The notes under the pieces are model-generated. The model saw only the letters and a list, made by a program, of their open reading frames with translations, was not told where the DNA came from and did no database searches. DNA of 64,000 bases, taken from Leuctra nigra (taxonomy: Eukaryota > Arthropoda > Insecta > Plecoptera > Leuctridae). Made by a program: the position numbers and the translations under genes. How positions within the stretch are numbered: position 1 is the stretch's first letter; each line of letters begins with the position of its first letter. The DNA is taken from assembly GCA_934045905.1 (NCBI GenBank), contig CAKOGZ010000157.1:434001-498000 (forward strand), given 5' to 3'. Below, piece by piece: positions 50,433 to 64,000 of this stretch.

Positions 50433-52068
50433 ATGGTCATTAGGAACTCAATTCAACTTCGTGATCAAAAAAACAACAAACGTCTGGAAACTCCCCAATA
50501 AGACGTTATAAATCGTATTACCAAAATTAACCCTTCGGCTATATTCAACACATACAATCCACTTGTTCATTTGGAACTCAAAAAATCTTCGAGATCGAAA
50601 AAGCACCAAACGTCTGGAAACACCTAAATAAGACTTTATAAGCGTATTAACAAAATTAACCCATCGGCCATTCTAACATGCATACACACTACATGGTCAT
50701 TAGGAACTCAAATCTACTTCGTGATTAAAAAAGCAATTAACGTCTGGAAACAATTCAATAAGACTTATAAAGCGTATTAACAAAATTAACCTATCGGTCA
50801 TATTAACATGCATACATACCACATAGACATTTGGACCTTAAATCTACTTCGTGATCAAAAAAGCACCAAACGTCAGGAAACCCCTTAATATGACATTATA
50901 AAGCGTATTAACAAAATTAACCTATCGGTCATATTAACATGCTTACAAACCACATGGTCATTTGGACCTCAAATCTACTTCGTGTTCAAAAAAGCAACTA
51001 ACGTCTGGAAACCCCTCAATAAGACGCTATTAAACGTATTACCAAAATTAACCGTTCGGCTATATTAAACGCATACAATCCACTTGTTCATTTGGAACTC
51101 AAAAAAACTTCGAGATCGAAAAAGCACCAAACGTCTGGAAACACCTAAATAAGACTTTATAAAGCGTATTAACAAAATTAACCCATCGGCCATTCTAACA
51201 TGCATACATACCACATGGTCATTTGGACCTCAAATCTACTTCGTGATCAAAAAAGCAACAAACGTCTGGAAACAATTCAATAAGACCTTATAAAGCGTAT
51301 TAATAAAATTAACCCATCGGTCATATTATCATGCATACATATCACATGGTCATTTGGACCTCAAATCTACTTCGTGTTCAAAAAAGCAACTAACGTCTGG
51401 AAGCCATTCAATAAGACCTTATAAAGCGTGTTAACAAAAATAACCCTTCGGCCATATTAACATGCATACATACCACATGGTCATTTGGACCTCAAATCTA
51501 CTTCGTGTTCAAAAAAGCAACTTACGTCTGGAAACAATTCAATAAGACCTTATAAAGCGTATTAACAAAATTAACCCATCGGTCATATTAACATGCATAC
51601 ATATCACATGGTCATTTGGACCTCAAATCTACTTCGTGTTCAAAAAAGCAACTAACGTCTGGAAGCCATTCAATAAGACCCTACCACATGGTCATTTGGA
51701 CCTCAAATCTACTTCGTGTTCAAAAAAGCAACTAACGTCTGGAAGCAATTCAATAAGACCTTATAAAGCGTGTTAACAAAATTAACCCATCGGTCCTATT
51801 AACATGAATACATACCACATGGTCATTTGGACCTCAAATCTACTTCGTGATCAAAAAAGCAACTAACGTCTTGAAACAATTCAATAAGACCTTATATAGC
51901 GTATTAACAAAATAACCCATCGGTCATATTAACATGCATACATACCACATGGTCATTTGGACCTCAAATCTACTTCGTGTTCAAAAAAGCAACTAACGTC
52001 TGGAAACATATCAATAAGACCTTATTAAGCTTGTTAACAAAATTAACCCATCGGTCCTATTAACATGA
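50433..52068. repeat. Broken third copy and mixed monomers of array B
   Basis: The start matches the 13-mer until about 50705, where TAGGAACTC is joined to AAATCTACTTCGTGATTAAAAAAGC, a hybrid of the third and seventh monomers. Then come mixed classes. Near 51680 a monomer is truncated: AATAAGACC is joined directly to CTACCACATGG, losing roughly 58 bp. Two similar monomer pairs with GTCCTATTAACATGAATAC lie near 51790 and 52052. No foreign sequence is seen. Confidence 0.82.
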
Positions 52069-55000
52069 ATACATACCACATGGTCATTTGGACCTCAAAT
52101 CTACTTCGTGATCAAAAAAGCAACTAACGTCTTTAAACAATTCAATAAGACCTTATATAGCGTATTAACAAAAGTAACCCATCGGTCATATTAACATGCA
52201 TACATACCACATGGTCATTTGGACCTCAAATCTACTTCGTGTTCAAAAAAGCAACTAACGTCTGGAAACAATTCAATAAGACCTTATAAAGCGTATTAAC
52301 AAAATTAACCCATCGGTCATATTAACATGCATACATATCACATGGTCATTTGGACCTCAAATCTACTTCGTGTTCAAAAAAGCAACTAACGTCCGGAAGC
52401 AATTCAATAAGACCTTATAAAGCGTGCTAACAAAAATAACCCTTCGGCCATATTAACATGCATACATACCACATTGACATTTGGACCTCATATAAACTTC
52501 GTAATCAAAAAAGCAATTAACGTCTGGAAACAATTCAATAAGACTTATAAAGCGTATTAACAAAATTAACCTATCGGTCATATTATCATGCATACATACC
52601 ACATGTACATTAGGAACTCAAATCAACTTCGTGATCAAAAAAACAACAAACGTCTGGAAACTCCCCATTAAGACGTTATTAATCGTATTACCAAAATTAA
52701 CTCTTCGGCTATATTAAACACATACAATCCACTTGTTCATTTGGAACTCAAAAAATCTTCGAGATCGAAAAAGCACCAAACGTCTGGAAACACCTAAATA
52801 AGACTTTATAAGCGTATTAACAAAATTAACCCATCGGCCATTCTAACATGCATACACACTACATGGTCATTATTAACTCTAATCAACTTCGTGATCAAAA
52901 AAACAACAAACGTCTGAAAACAATTCATTAAGTACTTATAAAGCGTAAAAACAAAAATAACCCTTCGGCCATTTTAACATGCATACATACCACATGGTAA
53001 TTTGGACCTCAAATCTACTTCGTGATCAAAAAAGCAACTAACGTCTGGAAACAATTTAATAAGCCCTTATAAAGCGTATTAACAAAATTAACCGATCGGT
53101 CATATTAACATGCATACATATCACATGGTCATTTGGACCTCAAATCTACTTCGTGTTCAAAAAAGCAACCTACGTCTGGAAGCAATTCAATAAGACCTTA
53201 TAAAGCGTGCTAACAAAAATAACCCTTCGGCCATATTAACATGCATACATACCACATTGATATTTAGACCTCATATCAACTTCGTGATAAAAAAAGCACC
53301 AAACGTCTAAAAACCCCTTAATAAGACTTTAAAAAGCGTATTAACAAAATTAACCCATGAGTCATATTAACATGCATACAGACCACATGGTCATTTGGAC
53401 CTCAAATCTACTTCGTGATTAAAAAAGCAATTAACGTCTGGAAACAATTCAATAAGACTTATAAAGCGTATTAACAAAATTAACCCATCGGTCATATTAA
53501 CATGCATACATACCAAATAGACATTTGGACCTTAAATCTACTTCGTGATCAAAAAAGCACCAAACGTCAGGAAACCCCTTAATATGACATTATAAAGCGT
53601 ATTAACAAAATTAACCTATCGGTCATATTAACATGCTTACTTACCACATGGTCATTTGGACCTCAAATCTACTTTGTGATCAAAAAAGCAACTAACGTCT
53701 TGAAACAATTCAATAAGACCTTATATAGCGTATTAACAAAATTAACCGATCGGTCATATTAACATGCATACATACCACATGGTCATTTGGACCTCAAATC
53801 TACTTCGTGATTGAAAAAGCAACTAACGTCTGGAAACGATTCAATAAGACCTTATATAGCGTATTAACAAAATTAACCAATCGGTCATATTAACATGCAT
53901 ACATACCACATGGTCATTTGGACCTCAAATCTACTTCGTGTTCAAAAAAGCAACTAACGTCTGGAAGCCATTCAATAAGACCTTATAAAGCGTGTTAACA
54001 AAAATAACCCTTCGGCCATATTAACATGCATACATACCACATGGTCATTTAGACCTCAAATCTACTTCGTGTTCAAAAAAGCAACTAACGTCTGGAAGCA
54101 ATTCAATAAGACCTTATAAAGCGTATTAACAAAATTAACCCATCGGTCATATAAACATGCATACATACCACATGATCATTTGGACCTAAAATCTACTTCG
54201 TGATCAAAAAAGCAACTAACGTCTGGAAACAATTCAATAAGACCTTATAAAGCGTATTAACAAAATTAACCCATCGGTCATATTAACATGCATATAGACC
54301 ACATGGTCATTTGGACCTTAAATCTACTTTGTGATTAAAAAAGCAAATTACGTCTGGAAACAATTCAATAAGACCTCATAAAGCGTATTAACAAAATTAA
54401 CCCATCGGTCATATTAACATGCATACATACCACATAGTCATTTGGACCTCAAATCTACTTCGTGATCAAAAAAGCAACTAACGTCTGGAAACCCCTCAAT
54501 AAGACGTATTTAAACGTATTACCAAAATTAACCGTTCGGCAATATTAAACGCATACAATCCACTAGTTCATTTGGAACTCAAAAAAACTTCGAGATCAAA
54601 AATCACCAATCGTCTGGAACCACCTTAATATGACAATATAAAGCGTAATAACAAAATCAACCCATCAGTCATATTAACATTCATACATACCACATGGTCA
54701 TTTTCACCTTAAATCAACTTCGTGATCAAAAAAGCACCAAACGTCTGGAAACAATTCAATAAGACGTATTAAAGCGTATTAACAAAATTTACCCATCGGT
54801 CATATTAACATGCATACATACCACATGGTCATTTTCACCTTAAATCAACTTCGTGATCAAAAAAGCACCAAACGTCTGGAAACAATTCAATAAGACGTAT
54901 TAAAGCGTATTAACAAAATTAACCGATCGGTCATATAAACATGCATACATACCACATGGTCATTTGGACCTCAAATCTACTTCGTGTTTAAAAAAGCAAC

Positions 55001-58000
55001 TAACGTCTGGAAGCCATTTAATAAGACCTTATAAAGCGTGTTAACAAAAATAACCCTTCGGCCATATTAACATGCATACATACCACATGGTCATTTGGAC
55101 CTCAAATCTACTTCGTGTTCAAAAAAGCAACTAATGTCTGGAAGCAATTCAATAAGACCTTATAAAGCGTGTTAACAAAATTAACCCATCGGTCATATTA
55201 ACATGCATACATACCACATGGTCATTTGGATCTCAAATCTACTTCGTGTTCAAAAAAGCAACTAACGTCTGGAAACAATTCAATAAGACCTTATAAAGCG
55301 TATTAACAAAATTAACCCATCGGTCATATTAACATGCATACATATCACATAGTCATTTAGACCTCAAATCTACTTCGTGTTCAAAAAAAAACTTCGAGAT
55401 CAAAAATCACCAATCGTCTGGAACCACCTTAATATGACAATATAAAGCGTATTAACAAAATCAACCCATCAGTCATATTAACATTCATACATACCACATG
55501 GTCATTTTCACCTTAAATCAACTTCGTGATCAACAAACAAAAATAACATTGTTTGTGCTAACAAAAATAACCCTTCGGCCATATTAACATGCATACATAC
55601 CACATTGACATTTGGACCTCATATCAACTTCGTGATCAAAAAAGCACCAAACGTCTGAAAATCCCTTAATAAGACCTTATAAAGCGTATTAACAAAATTA
55701 ACCCATCGGTCATATTAACATGCATGGTCACATGGTCATTTGGACCTCAAATCTACTTTGTGATTAAAAAAGCAAATTACGTCTGGAAACAATTCAATAA
55801 GACCTCATAAAGCGTATTAACAAAATTAACCCATCAGTCATATTAACATGCATACATACCACATAGTCATTTGGACCTCAAATCTACTTCGTGATCAAAA
55901 AAGCAACTAACGTCTAGAAACCCCTCAATAAGACGTATTTAAACGTATTACCAAAATTAACCGTTCGGCAATATTAAACGCATACAATCCACTAGTTCAT
56001 TTGGAACTCAAAAAAACTTCGAGATCAAAAATCACCAATCGTCTGGAACCACCTTAATATGACAATATAAAGCGTAATAACAAAATCAACCCATCAGTCA
56101 TATTAACATTCATACATACCACATGGTCATTTTCACCTTAAATCAACTTCGTGATCAAAAAAGCACCAAACGTCTGGAAACAATTCAATAAGACGTATTA
56201 AAGCGTATTAACAAAATTTACCCATCGGTCATATTAACATGCACACATACCACATGGTCATTTTCACCTTAAATCAACTTCGTGATCAAAAAAGCACCAA
56301 ACGTCTGGAAACAATTCAATAAGACTTATTAAAGCGTATTAACAAAATTAACCGATCGGTCATATTAACATGCATACATACCACATGGTCATTTGGACCT
56401 CAAATCTACTTCGTGTTTAAAAAAGCAACTAACGTCTGGAAGCCATTCAATAAGACCTTATCAAGCGTGTTAACAAAATTAACCCATCGGTCCTATTAAC
56501 ATGAATACATACCACATGGTCATTTGGACCTCAAATCTACTTCGTGATCAAAAAAGCAACTAACGTCTTGAAACAATTCAATAAGCCCTTATAAAGCGTA
56601 TTAACAAAATTAACCCATCGGTCATATTAACATGCATACATACCACATGATCATTTGGACCTAAAATCTACTTCGTGATCAAAAAAGCAACTAACGTCTG
56701 GAAACCATTCAATAAGACCTTATAAAGCGTATTAACAAAATTAACCCATCGGTCATATTAACATGCATGGTCACATGGTCATTTGGACCTCAAATCTACT
56801 TTGTGATTAAAAAAGCAAATTACGTCTGGAAACAATTCAATAAGACCTCATAAAGCGTATTAACAAAATTAACCCATCGGTCATATTAACATGCATACAT
56901 ACCACATAGTCATTTGGACCTCAAATCTACTTCGTGATCAAAAAAACAACTAACGTCTAGAAACCCCTCAATAAGACGTATTTAAACGTATTACCAAAAT
57001 TAACCGTTCAGCAATATTAAACGCATACAATCCACTAGTTCATTTGGAACTCAAAAAAACTTCGAGATCAAAAATCACCAATCGTCTGGAACCACCTTAA
57101 TATGACAATATAAAGCGTAATAACAAAATCAACCCATCAGTCATATTAACATTCATACATACCACATGGTCATTTTCACCTTAAATCAACTTCGTGATCA
57201 AAAAAGCACCAAACGTCTGGAAACAATTCAATAAGACGTATTAAAGCGTATTAACAAAATTTACCCATCGGTCATATTAACATGCACACATACCACATGG
57301 TCATTTTCACCTTAAATCAACTTCGTGATCAAAAAAGCACCAAACGTCTGGAAACAATTCAATAAGACGTATTAAAGCGTATTAACAAAATTAACCGATC
57401 GGTCATATTAACATGCATACATACCACATGGTCATTTGGACCTCAAATCTACTTCGTGTTTAAAAAAGCAACTAACGTCTGGAAGCCATTCAATAAGACC
57501 TTATCAAGCGTGTTAACAAAAATAACCCTTCGGCCATATTAACATGCATACATACCACATGGTCATTTGGACCTCAAATCTACTTTGTGATCAAAAAAGC
57601 AACTAACGTCTTGAAACAATTCAATAAGACCTTATAAAGCGTATTAACAAAATTAACCCATCGGTCATATTAACATGCATACATATCACATAGTCATTAG
57701 GACCTCAAATCTACTTCGTGTTCAAAAAAGCAACTAACGTCTGGAAGCAATTCAAAAAGACCTTATAAAGCGTGCTAACAAAAATAACCCTTCGGCCATA
57801 TTAACATGCATACATACCACATTGACATTTGGACCTCATATCAACTTCGTGATCAAAAATGCACCAAACGTCTGAAAACCCCTTTATAAGACCTTATAAA
57901 GCGTATTAACAAAATTAACCCATCGGTCATATTAACATGCCTACATACCACATGGTCATTTGGACCTCAAATCTACTTCGTGTTCAAAAAAGCAACTAAC

Positions 58001-58333
58001 GTCTGGAAACAATTCAATAAGACGTATTAAAGCGTATTAACAAAATTTACCCATCGGTCATATTAACATGCACACATACCACATGGTCATTTTCACCTTA
58101 AATCAACTTCGTGATCAAAAAAGCACCAAACGTCTGGAAACAATTCAATAAGACGTATTAAAGCGTATTAACAAAATTAACCGATCGGTCATATTAACAT
58201 GCATACATACCACATGGTCATTTGGACCTCAAATCTACTTCGTGTTTAAAAAAGCAACTAACGTCTGGAAGCCATTCAATAAGACCTTATCAAGCGTGTT
58301 AACAAAAATAACCCTTCGGCCATATTAACATGC
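52069..58333. repeat. 6265-bp tandem repeat of array B, copy 1
   Basis: Matches 58334 onward at a constant offset of 6265 bp. I checked this at GTCCGGAAGC 52391/58656, AATATTAAAC 54541/60806, ACTTCGAGAT 55391/61656 and TTCAAAAAAG 57721/63986. Inside are three related blocks starting near 54541, 55970 and 57013 (spacings 1429 and 1043 bp) that carry the CAATCCACTAG and AAATCACCAATCG monomers. About 48 monomers in all. Confidence 0.88.
55533..55557. other. Templated-insertion scar in copy 1 of the 6265-bp repeat
   Basis: After ACTTCGTGATCAA the monomer breaks off and AACAAAAATAAC-like sequence appears, followed by ATTGTTTGTG. Normal GCTAACAAAAATAACCC then resumes. The inserted ACAAAAATAAC copies sequence lying just downstream, and ACAAAC/GTTTGT form an inverted repeat. 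Most of one monomer is missing at this point. Confidence 0.65.
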
Positions 58334-61300
58334 ATACATACCACATGGTCATTTGGACCTCAAATCTACTTCGTGATCAAAAAAGCAACTAACGTCTTTA
58401 AACAATTCAATAAGACCTTATATAGCGTATTAACAAAAGTAACCCATCGGTCATATTAACATGCATACATACCACATGGTCATTTGGACCTCAAATCTAC
58501 TTCGTGTTCAAAAAAGCAACTAACGTCTGGAAACAATTCAATAAGACCTTATAAAGCGTATTAACAAAATTAACCCATCGGTCATATTAACATGCATACA
58601 TATCACATGGTCATTTGGACCTCAAATCTACTTCGTGTTCAAAAAAGCAACTAACGTCCGGAAGCAATTCAATAAGACCTTATAAAGCGTGCTAACAAAA
58701 ATAACCCTTCGGCCATATTAACATGCATACATACCACATTGACATTTGGACCTCATATAAACTTCGTAATCAAAAAAGCAATTAACGTCTGGAAACAATT
58801 CAATAAGACTTATAAAGCGTATTAACAAAATTAACCTATCGGTCATATTATCATGCATACATACCACATGTACATTAGGAACTCAAATCAACTTCGTGAT
58901 CAAAAAAACAACAAACGTCTGGAAACTCCCCATTAAGACGTTATTAATCGTATTACCAAAATTAACTCTTCGGCTATATTAAACACATACAATCCACTTG
59001 TTCATTTGGAACTCAAAAAATCTTCGAGATCGAAAAAGCACCAAACGTCTGGAAACACCTAAATAAGACTTTATAAGCGTATTAACAAAATTAACCCATC
59101 GGCCATTCTAACATGCATACACACTACATGGTCATTATTAACTCTAATCAACTTCGTGATCAAAAAAACAACAAACGTCTGAAAACAATTCATTAAGTAC
59201 TTATAAAGCGTAAAAACAAAAATAACCCTTCGGCCATTTTAACATGCATACATACCACATGGTAATTTGGACCTCAAATCTACTTCGTGATCAAAAAAGC
59301 AACTAACGTCTGGAAACAATTTAATAAGCCCTTATAAAGCGTATTAACAAAATTAACCGATCGGTCATATTAACATGCATACATATCACATGGTCATTTG
59401 GACCTCAAATCTACTTCGTGTTCAAAAAAGCAACCTACGTCTGGAAGCAATTCAATAAGACCTTATAAAGCGTGCTAACAAAAATAACCCTTCGGCCATA
59501 TTAACATGCATACATACCACATTGATATTTAGACCTCATATCAACTTCGTGATAAAAAAAGCACCAAACGTCTAAAAACCCCTTAATAAGACTTTAAAAA
59601 GCGTATTAACAAAATTAACCCATGAGTCATATTAACATGCATACAGACCACATGGTCATTTGGACCTCAAATCTACTTCGTGATTAAAAAAGCAATTAAC
59701 GTCTGGAAACAATTCAATAAGACTTATAAAGCGTATTAACAAAATTAACCCATCGGTCATATTAACATGCATACATACCAAATAGACATTTGGACCTTAA
59801 ATCTACTTCGTGATCAAAAAAGCACCAAACGTCAGGAAACCCCTTAATATGACATTATAAAGCGTATTAACAAAATTAACCCATGAGTCATATTAACATG
59901 CATACAGACCACATGGTCATTTGGACCTCAAATCTACTTTGTGATCAAAAAAGCAACTAACGTCTTGAAACAATTCAATAAGACCTTATATAGCGTATTA
60001 ACAAAATTAACCGATCGGTCATATTAACATGCATACATACCACATGGTCATTTGGACCTCAAATCTACTTCGTGATTGAAAAAGCAACTAACGTCTGGAA
60101 ACGATTCAATAAGACCTTATATAGCGTATTAACAAAATTAACCAATCGGTCATATTAACATGCATACATACCACATGGTCATTTGGACCTCAAATCTACT
60201 TCGTGTTCAAAAAAGCAACTAACGTCTGGAAGCCATTCAATAAGACCTTATAAAGCGTGTTAACAAAAATAACCCTTCGGCCATATTAACATGCATACAT
60301 ACCACATGGTCATTTGGACCTCAAATCTACTTCGTGTTCAAAAAAGCAACTAACGTCTGGAAGCAATTCAATAAGACCTTATAAAGTGTGTTAACAAAAT
60401 TAACCTATCGGTCCTATTAACATGAATACATACCACATGGTCATTTGGACCTCATATCTACTTCGTGATCAAAAAAGCAACTAACGTCTTGAAACAATTC
60501 AATAAGCCCTTATAAAGCGTATTAACAAAATTAACCCATCGGTCATATTAACATGCATATAGACCACATGGTCATTTGGACCTTAAATCTACTTTGTGAT
60601 TAAAAAAGCAAATTACGTCTGGAAACAATTCAATAAGACCTCATAAAGCGTATTAACAAAATTAACCCATCGGTCATATTAACATGCATACATACCACAT
60701 AGTCATTTGGACCTCAAATCTACTTCGTGATCAAAAAAGCAACTAACGTCTGGAAACCCCTCAATAAGACGTATTTAAACGTATTACCAAAATTAACCGT
60801 TCGGCAATATTAAACGCATACAATCCACTAGTTCATTTGGAACTCAAAAAAACTTCGAGATCAAAAATCACCAATCGTCTGGAACCACCTTAATATGACA
60901 ATATAAAGCGTAATAACAAAATCAACCCATCAGTCATATTAACATTCATACATACCACATGGTCATTTTCACCTTAAATCAACTTCGTGATCAAAAAAGC
61001 ACCAAACGTCTGGAAACAATTCAATAAGACGTATTAAAGCGTATTAACAAAATTTACCCATCGGTCATATTAACATGCATACATACCACATGGTCATTTT
61101 CACCTTAAATCAACTTCGTGATCAAAAAAGCACCAAACGTCTGGAAACAATTCAATAAGACGTATTAAAGCGTATTAACAAAATTAACCGATCGGTCATA
61201 TAAACATGCATACATACCACATGGTCATTTGGACCTCAAATCTACTTCGTGTTTAAAAAAGCAACTAACGTCTGGAAGCCATTTAATAAGACCTTATAAA

Positions 61301-64000
61301 GCGTGTTAACAAAAATAACCCTTCGGCCATATTAACATGCATACATACCACATGGTCATTTGGACCTCAAATCTACTTCGTGTTCAAAAAAGCAACTAAT
61401 GTCTGGAAGCAATTCAATAAGACCTTATAAAGCGTGTTAACAAAATTAACCCATCGGTCATATTAACATGCATACATACCACATGGTCATTTGGATCTCA
61501 AATCTACTTCGTGTTCAAAAAAGCAACTAACGTCTGGAAACAATTCAATAAGACCTTATAAAGCGTATTAACAAAATTAACCCATCGGTCATATTAACAT
61601 GCATACATATCACATAGTCATTTAGACCTCAAATCTACTTCGTGTTCAAAAAAAAACTTCGAGATCAAAAATCACCAATCGTCTGGAACCACCTTAATAT
61701 GACAATATAAAGCGTATTAACAAAATCAACCCATCAGTCATATTAACATTCATACATACCACATGGTCATTTTCACCTTAAATCAACTTCGTGATCAACA
61801 AACAAAAATAACATTGTTTGTGCTAACAAAAATAACCCTTCGGCCATATTAACATGCATACATACCACATTGACATTTGGACCTCATATCAACTTCGTGA
61901 TCAAAAAAGCACCAAACGTCTGAAAATCCCTTAATAAGACCTTATAAAGCGTATTAACAAAATTAACCCATCGGTCATATTAACATGCATGGTCACATGG
62001 TCATTTGGACCTCAAATCTACTTTGTGATTAAAAAAGCAAATTACGTCTGGAAACAATTCAATAAGACCTCATAAAGCGTATTAACAAAATTAACCCATC
62101 AGTCATATTAACATGCATACATACCACATAGTCATTTGGACCTCAAATCTACTTCGTGATCAAAAAAGCAACTAACGTCTAGAAACCCCTCAATAAGACG
62201 TATTTAAACGTATTACCAAAATTAACCGTTCGGCAATATTAAACGCATACAATCCACTAGTTCATTTGGAACTCAAAAAAACTTCGAGATCAAAAATCAC
62301 CAATCGTCTGGAACCACCTTAATATGACAATATAAAGCGTAATAACAAAATCAACCCATCAGTCATATTAACATTCATACATACCACATGGTCATTTTCA
62401 CCTTAAATCAACTTCGTGATCAAAAAAGCACCAAACGTCTGGAAACAATTCAATAAGACGTATTAAAGCGTATTAACAAAATTTACCCATCGGTCATATT
62501 AACATGCACACATACCACATGGTCATTTTCACCTTAAATCAACTTCGTGATCAAAAAAGCACCAAACGTCTGGAAACAATTCAATAAGACGTATAAAAGC
62601 GTATTAACAAAATTAACCGATCGGTCATATTAACATGCATACATACCACATGGTCATTTGGACCTCAAATCTACTTCGTGTTTAAAAAAGCAACTAACGT
62701 CTGGAAGCCATTCAATAAGACCTTATCAAGCGTGTTAACAAAATTAACCCATCGGTCCTATTAACATAAATACATACCACATGGTCATTTGGACCTCAAA
62801 TCTACTTCGTGATCAAAAAAGCAACTAACGTCTTGAAACAATTCAATAAGCCCTTATAAAGCGTATTAACAAAATTAACCCATCGGTCATATTAACATGC
62901 ATACATACCACATGATCATTTGGACCTAAAATCTACTTCGTGATCAAAAAAGCAACTAACGTCTGGAAACCATTCAATAAGACCTTATAAAGCGTATTAA
63001 CAAAATTAACCCATCGGTCATATTAACATGCATGGTCACATGGTCATTTGGACCTCAAATCTACTTTGTGATTAAAAAAGCAAATTACGTCTGGAAACAA
63101 TTCAATAAGACCTCATAAAGCGTATTAACAAAATTAACCCATCGGTCATATTAACATGCATACATACCACATAGTCATTTGGACCTCAAATCTACTTCGT
63201 GATCAAAAAAACAACTAACGTCTAGAAACCCCTCAATAAGACGTATTTAAACGTATTACCAAAATTAACCGTTCAGCAATATTAAACGCATACAATCCAC
63301 TAGTTCATTTGGAACTCAAAAAAACTTCGAGATCAAAAATCACCAATCGTCTGGAACCACCTTAATATGACAATATAAAGCGTAATAACAAAATCAACCC
63401 ATCAGTCATATTAACATTCATACATACCACATGGTCATTTTCACCTTAAATCAACTTCGTGATCAAAAAAGCACCAAACGTCTGGAAACAATTCAATAAG
63501 ACGTATTAAAGCGTATTAACAAAATTTACCCATCGGTCATATTAACATGCACACATACCACATGGTCATTTTCACCTTAAATCAACTTCGTGATCAAAAA
63601 AGCACCAAACGTCTGGAAACAATTCAATAAGACGTATTAAAGCGTATTAACAAAATTAACCGATCGGTCATATTAACATGCATACATACCACATGGTCAT
63701 TTGGACCTCAAATCTACTTCGTGTTTAAAAAAGCAACTAACGTCTGGAAGCCATTCAATAAGACCTTATCAAGCGTGTTAACAAAAATAACCCTTCGGCC
63801 ATATTAACATGCATACATACCACATGGTCATTTGGACCTCAAATCTACTTTGTGATCAAAAAAGCAACTAACGTCTTGAAACAATTCAATAAGACCTTAT
63901 AAAGCGTATTAACAAAATTAACCCATCGGTCATATTAACATGCATACATATCACATAGTCATTAGGACCTCAAATCTACTTCGTGTTCAAAAAAGCAACT
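58334..64000. repeat. 6265-bp tandem repeat of array B, copy 2 (cut by window end)
   Basis: Collinear with copy 1 to the last base of the window. Two short stretches differ strongly between copies: about 59878-59910 (against 53613-53645) and about 60385-60515 (against 54120-54250). Flanking monomers are almost identical, so these look like local exchange patches. Confidence 0.88.
61798..61822. other. Templated-insertion scar in copy 2 of the 6265-bp repeat
   Basis: The same scar at the 6265-bp offset, so it predates that duplication. Confidence 0.65.

Larger units (their letters stand above)
31582..64000. repeat. Satellite array B (131-bp monomer)
   Basis: About 247 head-to-tail copies of an AT-rich 131-bp monomer with no visible similarity to array A. 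Constant landmarks are CATGCATACATACCACATGG, ACTTCGTGATCAAAAAAGC, AACGTCTGGAAAC, AGCGTATTAACAAAATTAAC and TCATATTAA. Three loose monomer classes recur: ggaCCTCAAATCTACTTCGTG with CAATTCAATAAGACC; ggaACTCAAAAAAACTTCGAG with CACCTAAATAAGAC; and a class with CCCTTCGGCTATATTAAAC leading into CATACAATCCACTTGTTC. They alternate in patterns that build higher-order repeats. Short open frames in the array have no conserved coding features. The array continues past the window end. Confidence 0.97.

Noticed and set aside
31582..64000. Possible common origin of arrays A and B
   Set aside because: Apart from short AT-rich words I see no alignable segment between the 131-bp monomer and the 468/575-bp units.

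Overview
This window is tandem satellite DNA from end to end. I find no protein-coding gene, rRNA, tRNA or CRISPR array that I can support. The organism is almost certainly a eukaryote, because it has two unrelated AT-rich satellites in megablock form with higher-order repeats and a truncated retroposon-like insertion. An arthropod, probably an insect, is my best guess. This rests only on a TTAGG-like stretch in one satellite, a GCGAAGCGA microsatellite and a TTTA-tailed insertion, so it is weak.

Layout. Positions 1-31374 are array A: 59 units of one repeat family in two length forms, S (about 468 bp, 22 units) and L (about 575 bp, 37 units, the last one cut). L is S plus an extra segment of about 107 bp bounded by direct repeats. 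L units fall into three sequence types, called La, Lb and Lc here. The basic higher-order unit is the trimer S-L-L (about 1618 bp). It is nested in places into blocks of about 3.24 kb (5227-14927) and into S-S-L-L tetramers of 2086 bp (18162-22333). Deviations from the trimer can be read as hybrid units made by unequal exchange.

Positions 31377-31581 hold a 205-bp foldback (two 84-bp inverted arms with two mismatches and a 37-bp loop). It sits exactly between the two satellites and is flanked by TAC on both sides.

Positions 31582-64000 are array B, about 247 copies of a 131-bp monomer unrelated to array A. It carries several layers of duplication: a segment near 32847-39735 repeated at 41161-47789 (8314-bp offset, with a two-monomer indel), a 13-monomer repeat of 1699 bp at 47035-50432, and a 6265-bp tandem repeat from 52069 to the window end. 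The only clearly foreign sequence in array B is a 99-bp insert with a 5-bp target duplication, present in both copies of the 8.3-kb duplication. Small repair scars (a templated insertion, a quasi-palindrome and a truncated monomer) mark the history.

The window is best read as pericentromeric, centromeric or other constitutive heterochromatin at the boundary of two satellite arrays. The many short open frames, most of them on the minus strand of array A, recur with the repeat period and are treated as by-products of the repeat. The unusual content is structural (array junction, foldback, recombination scars), not a gene system.
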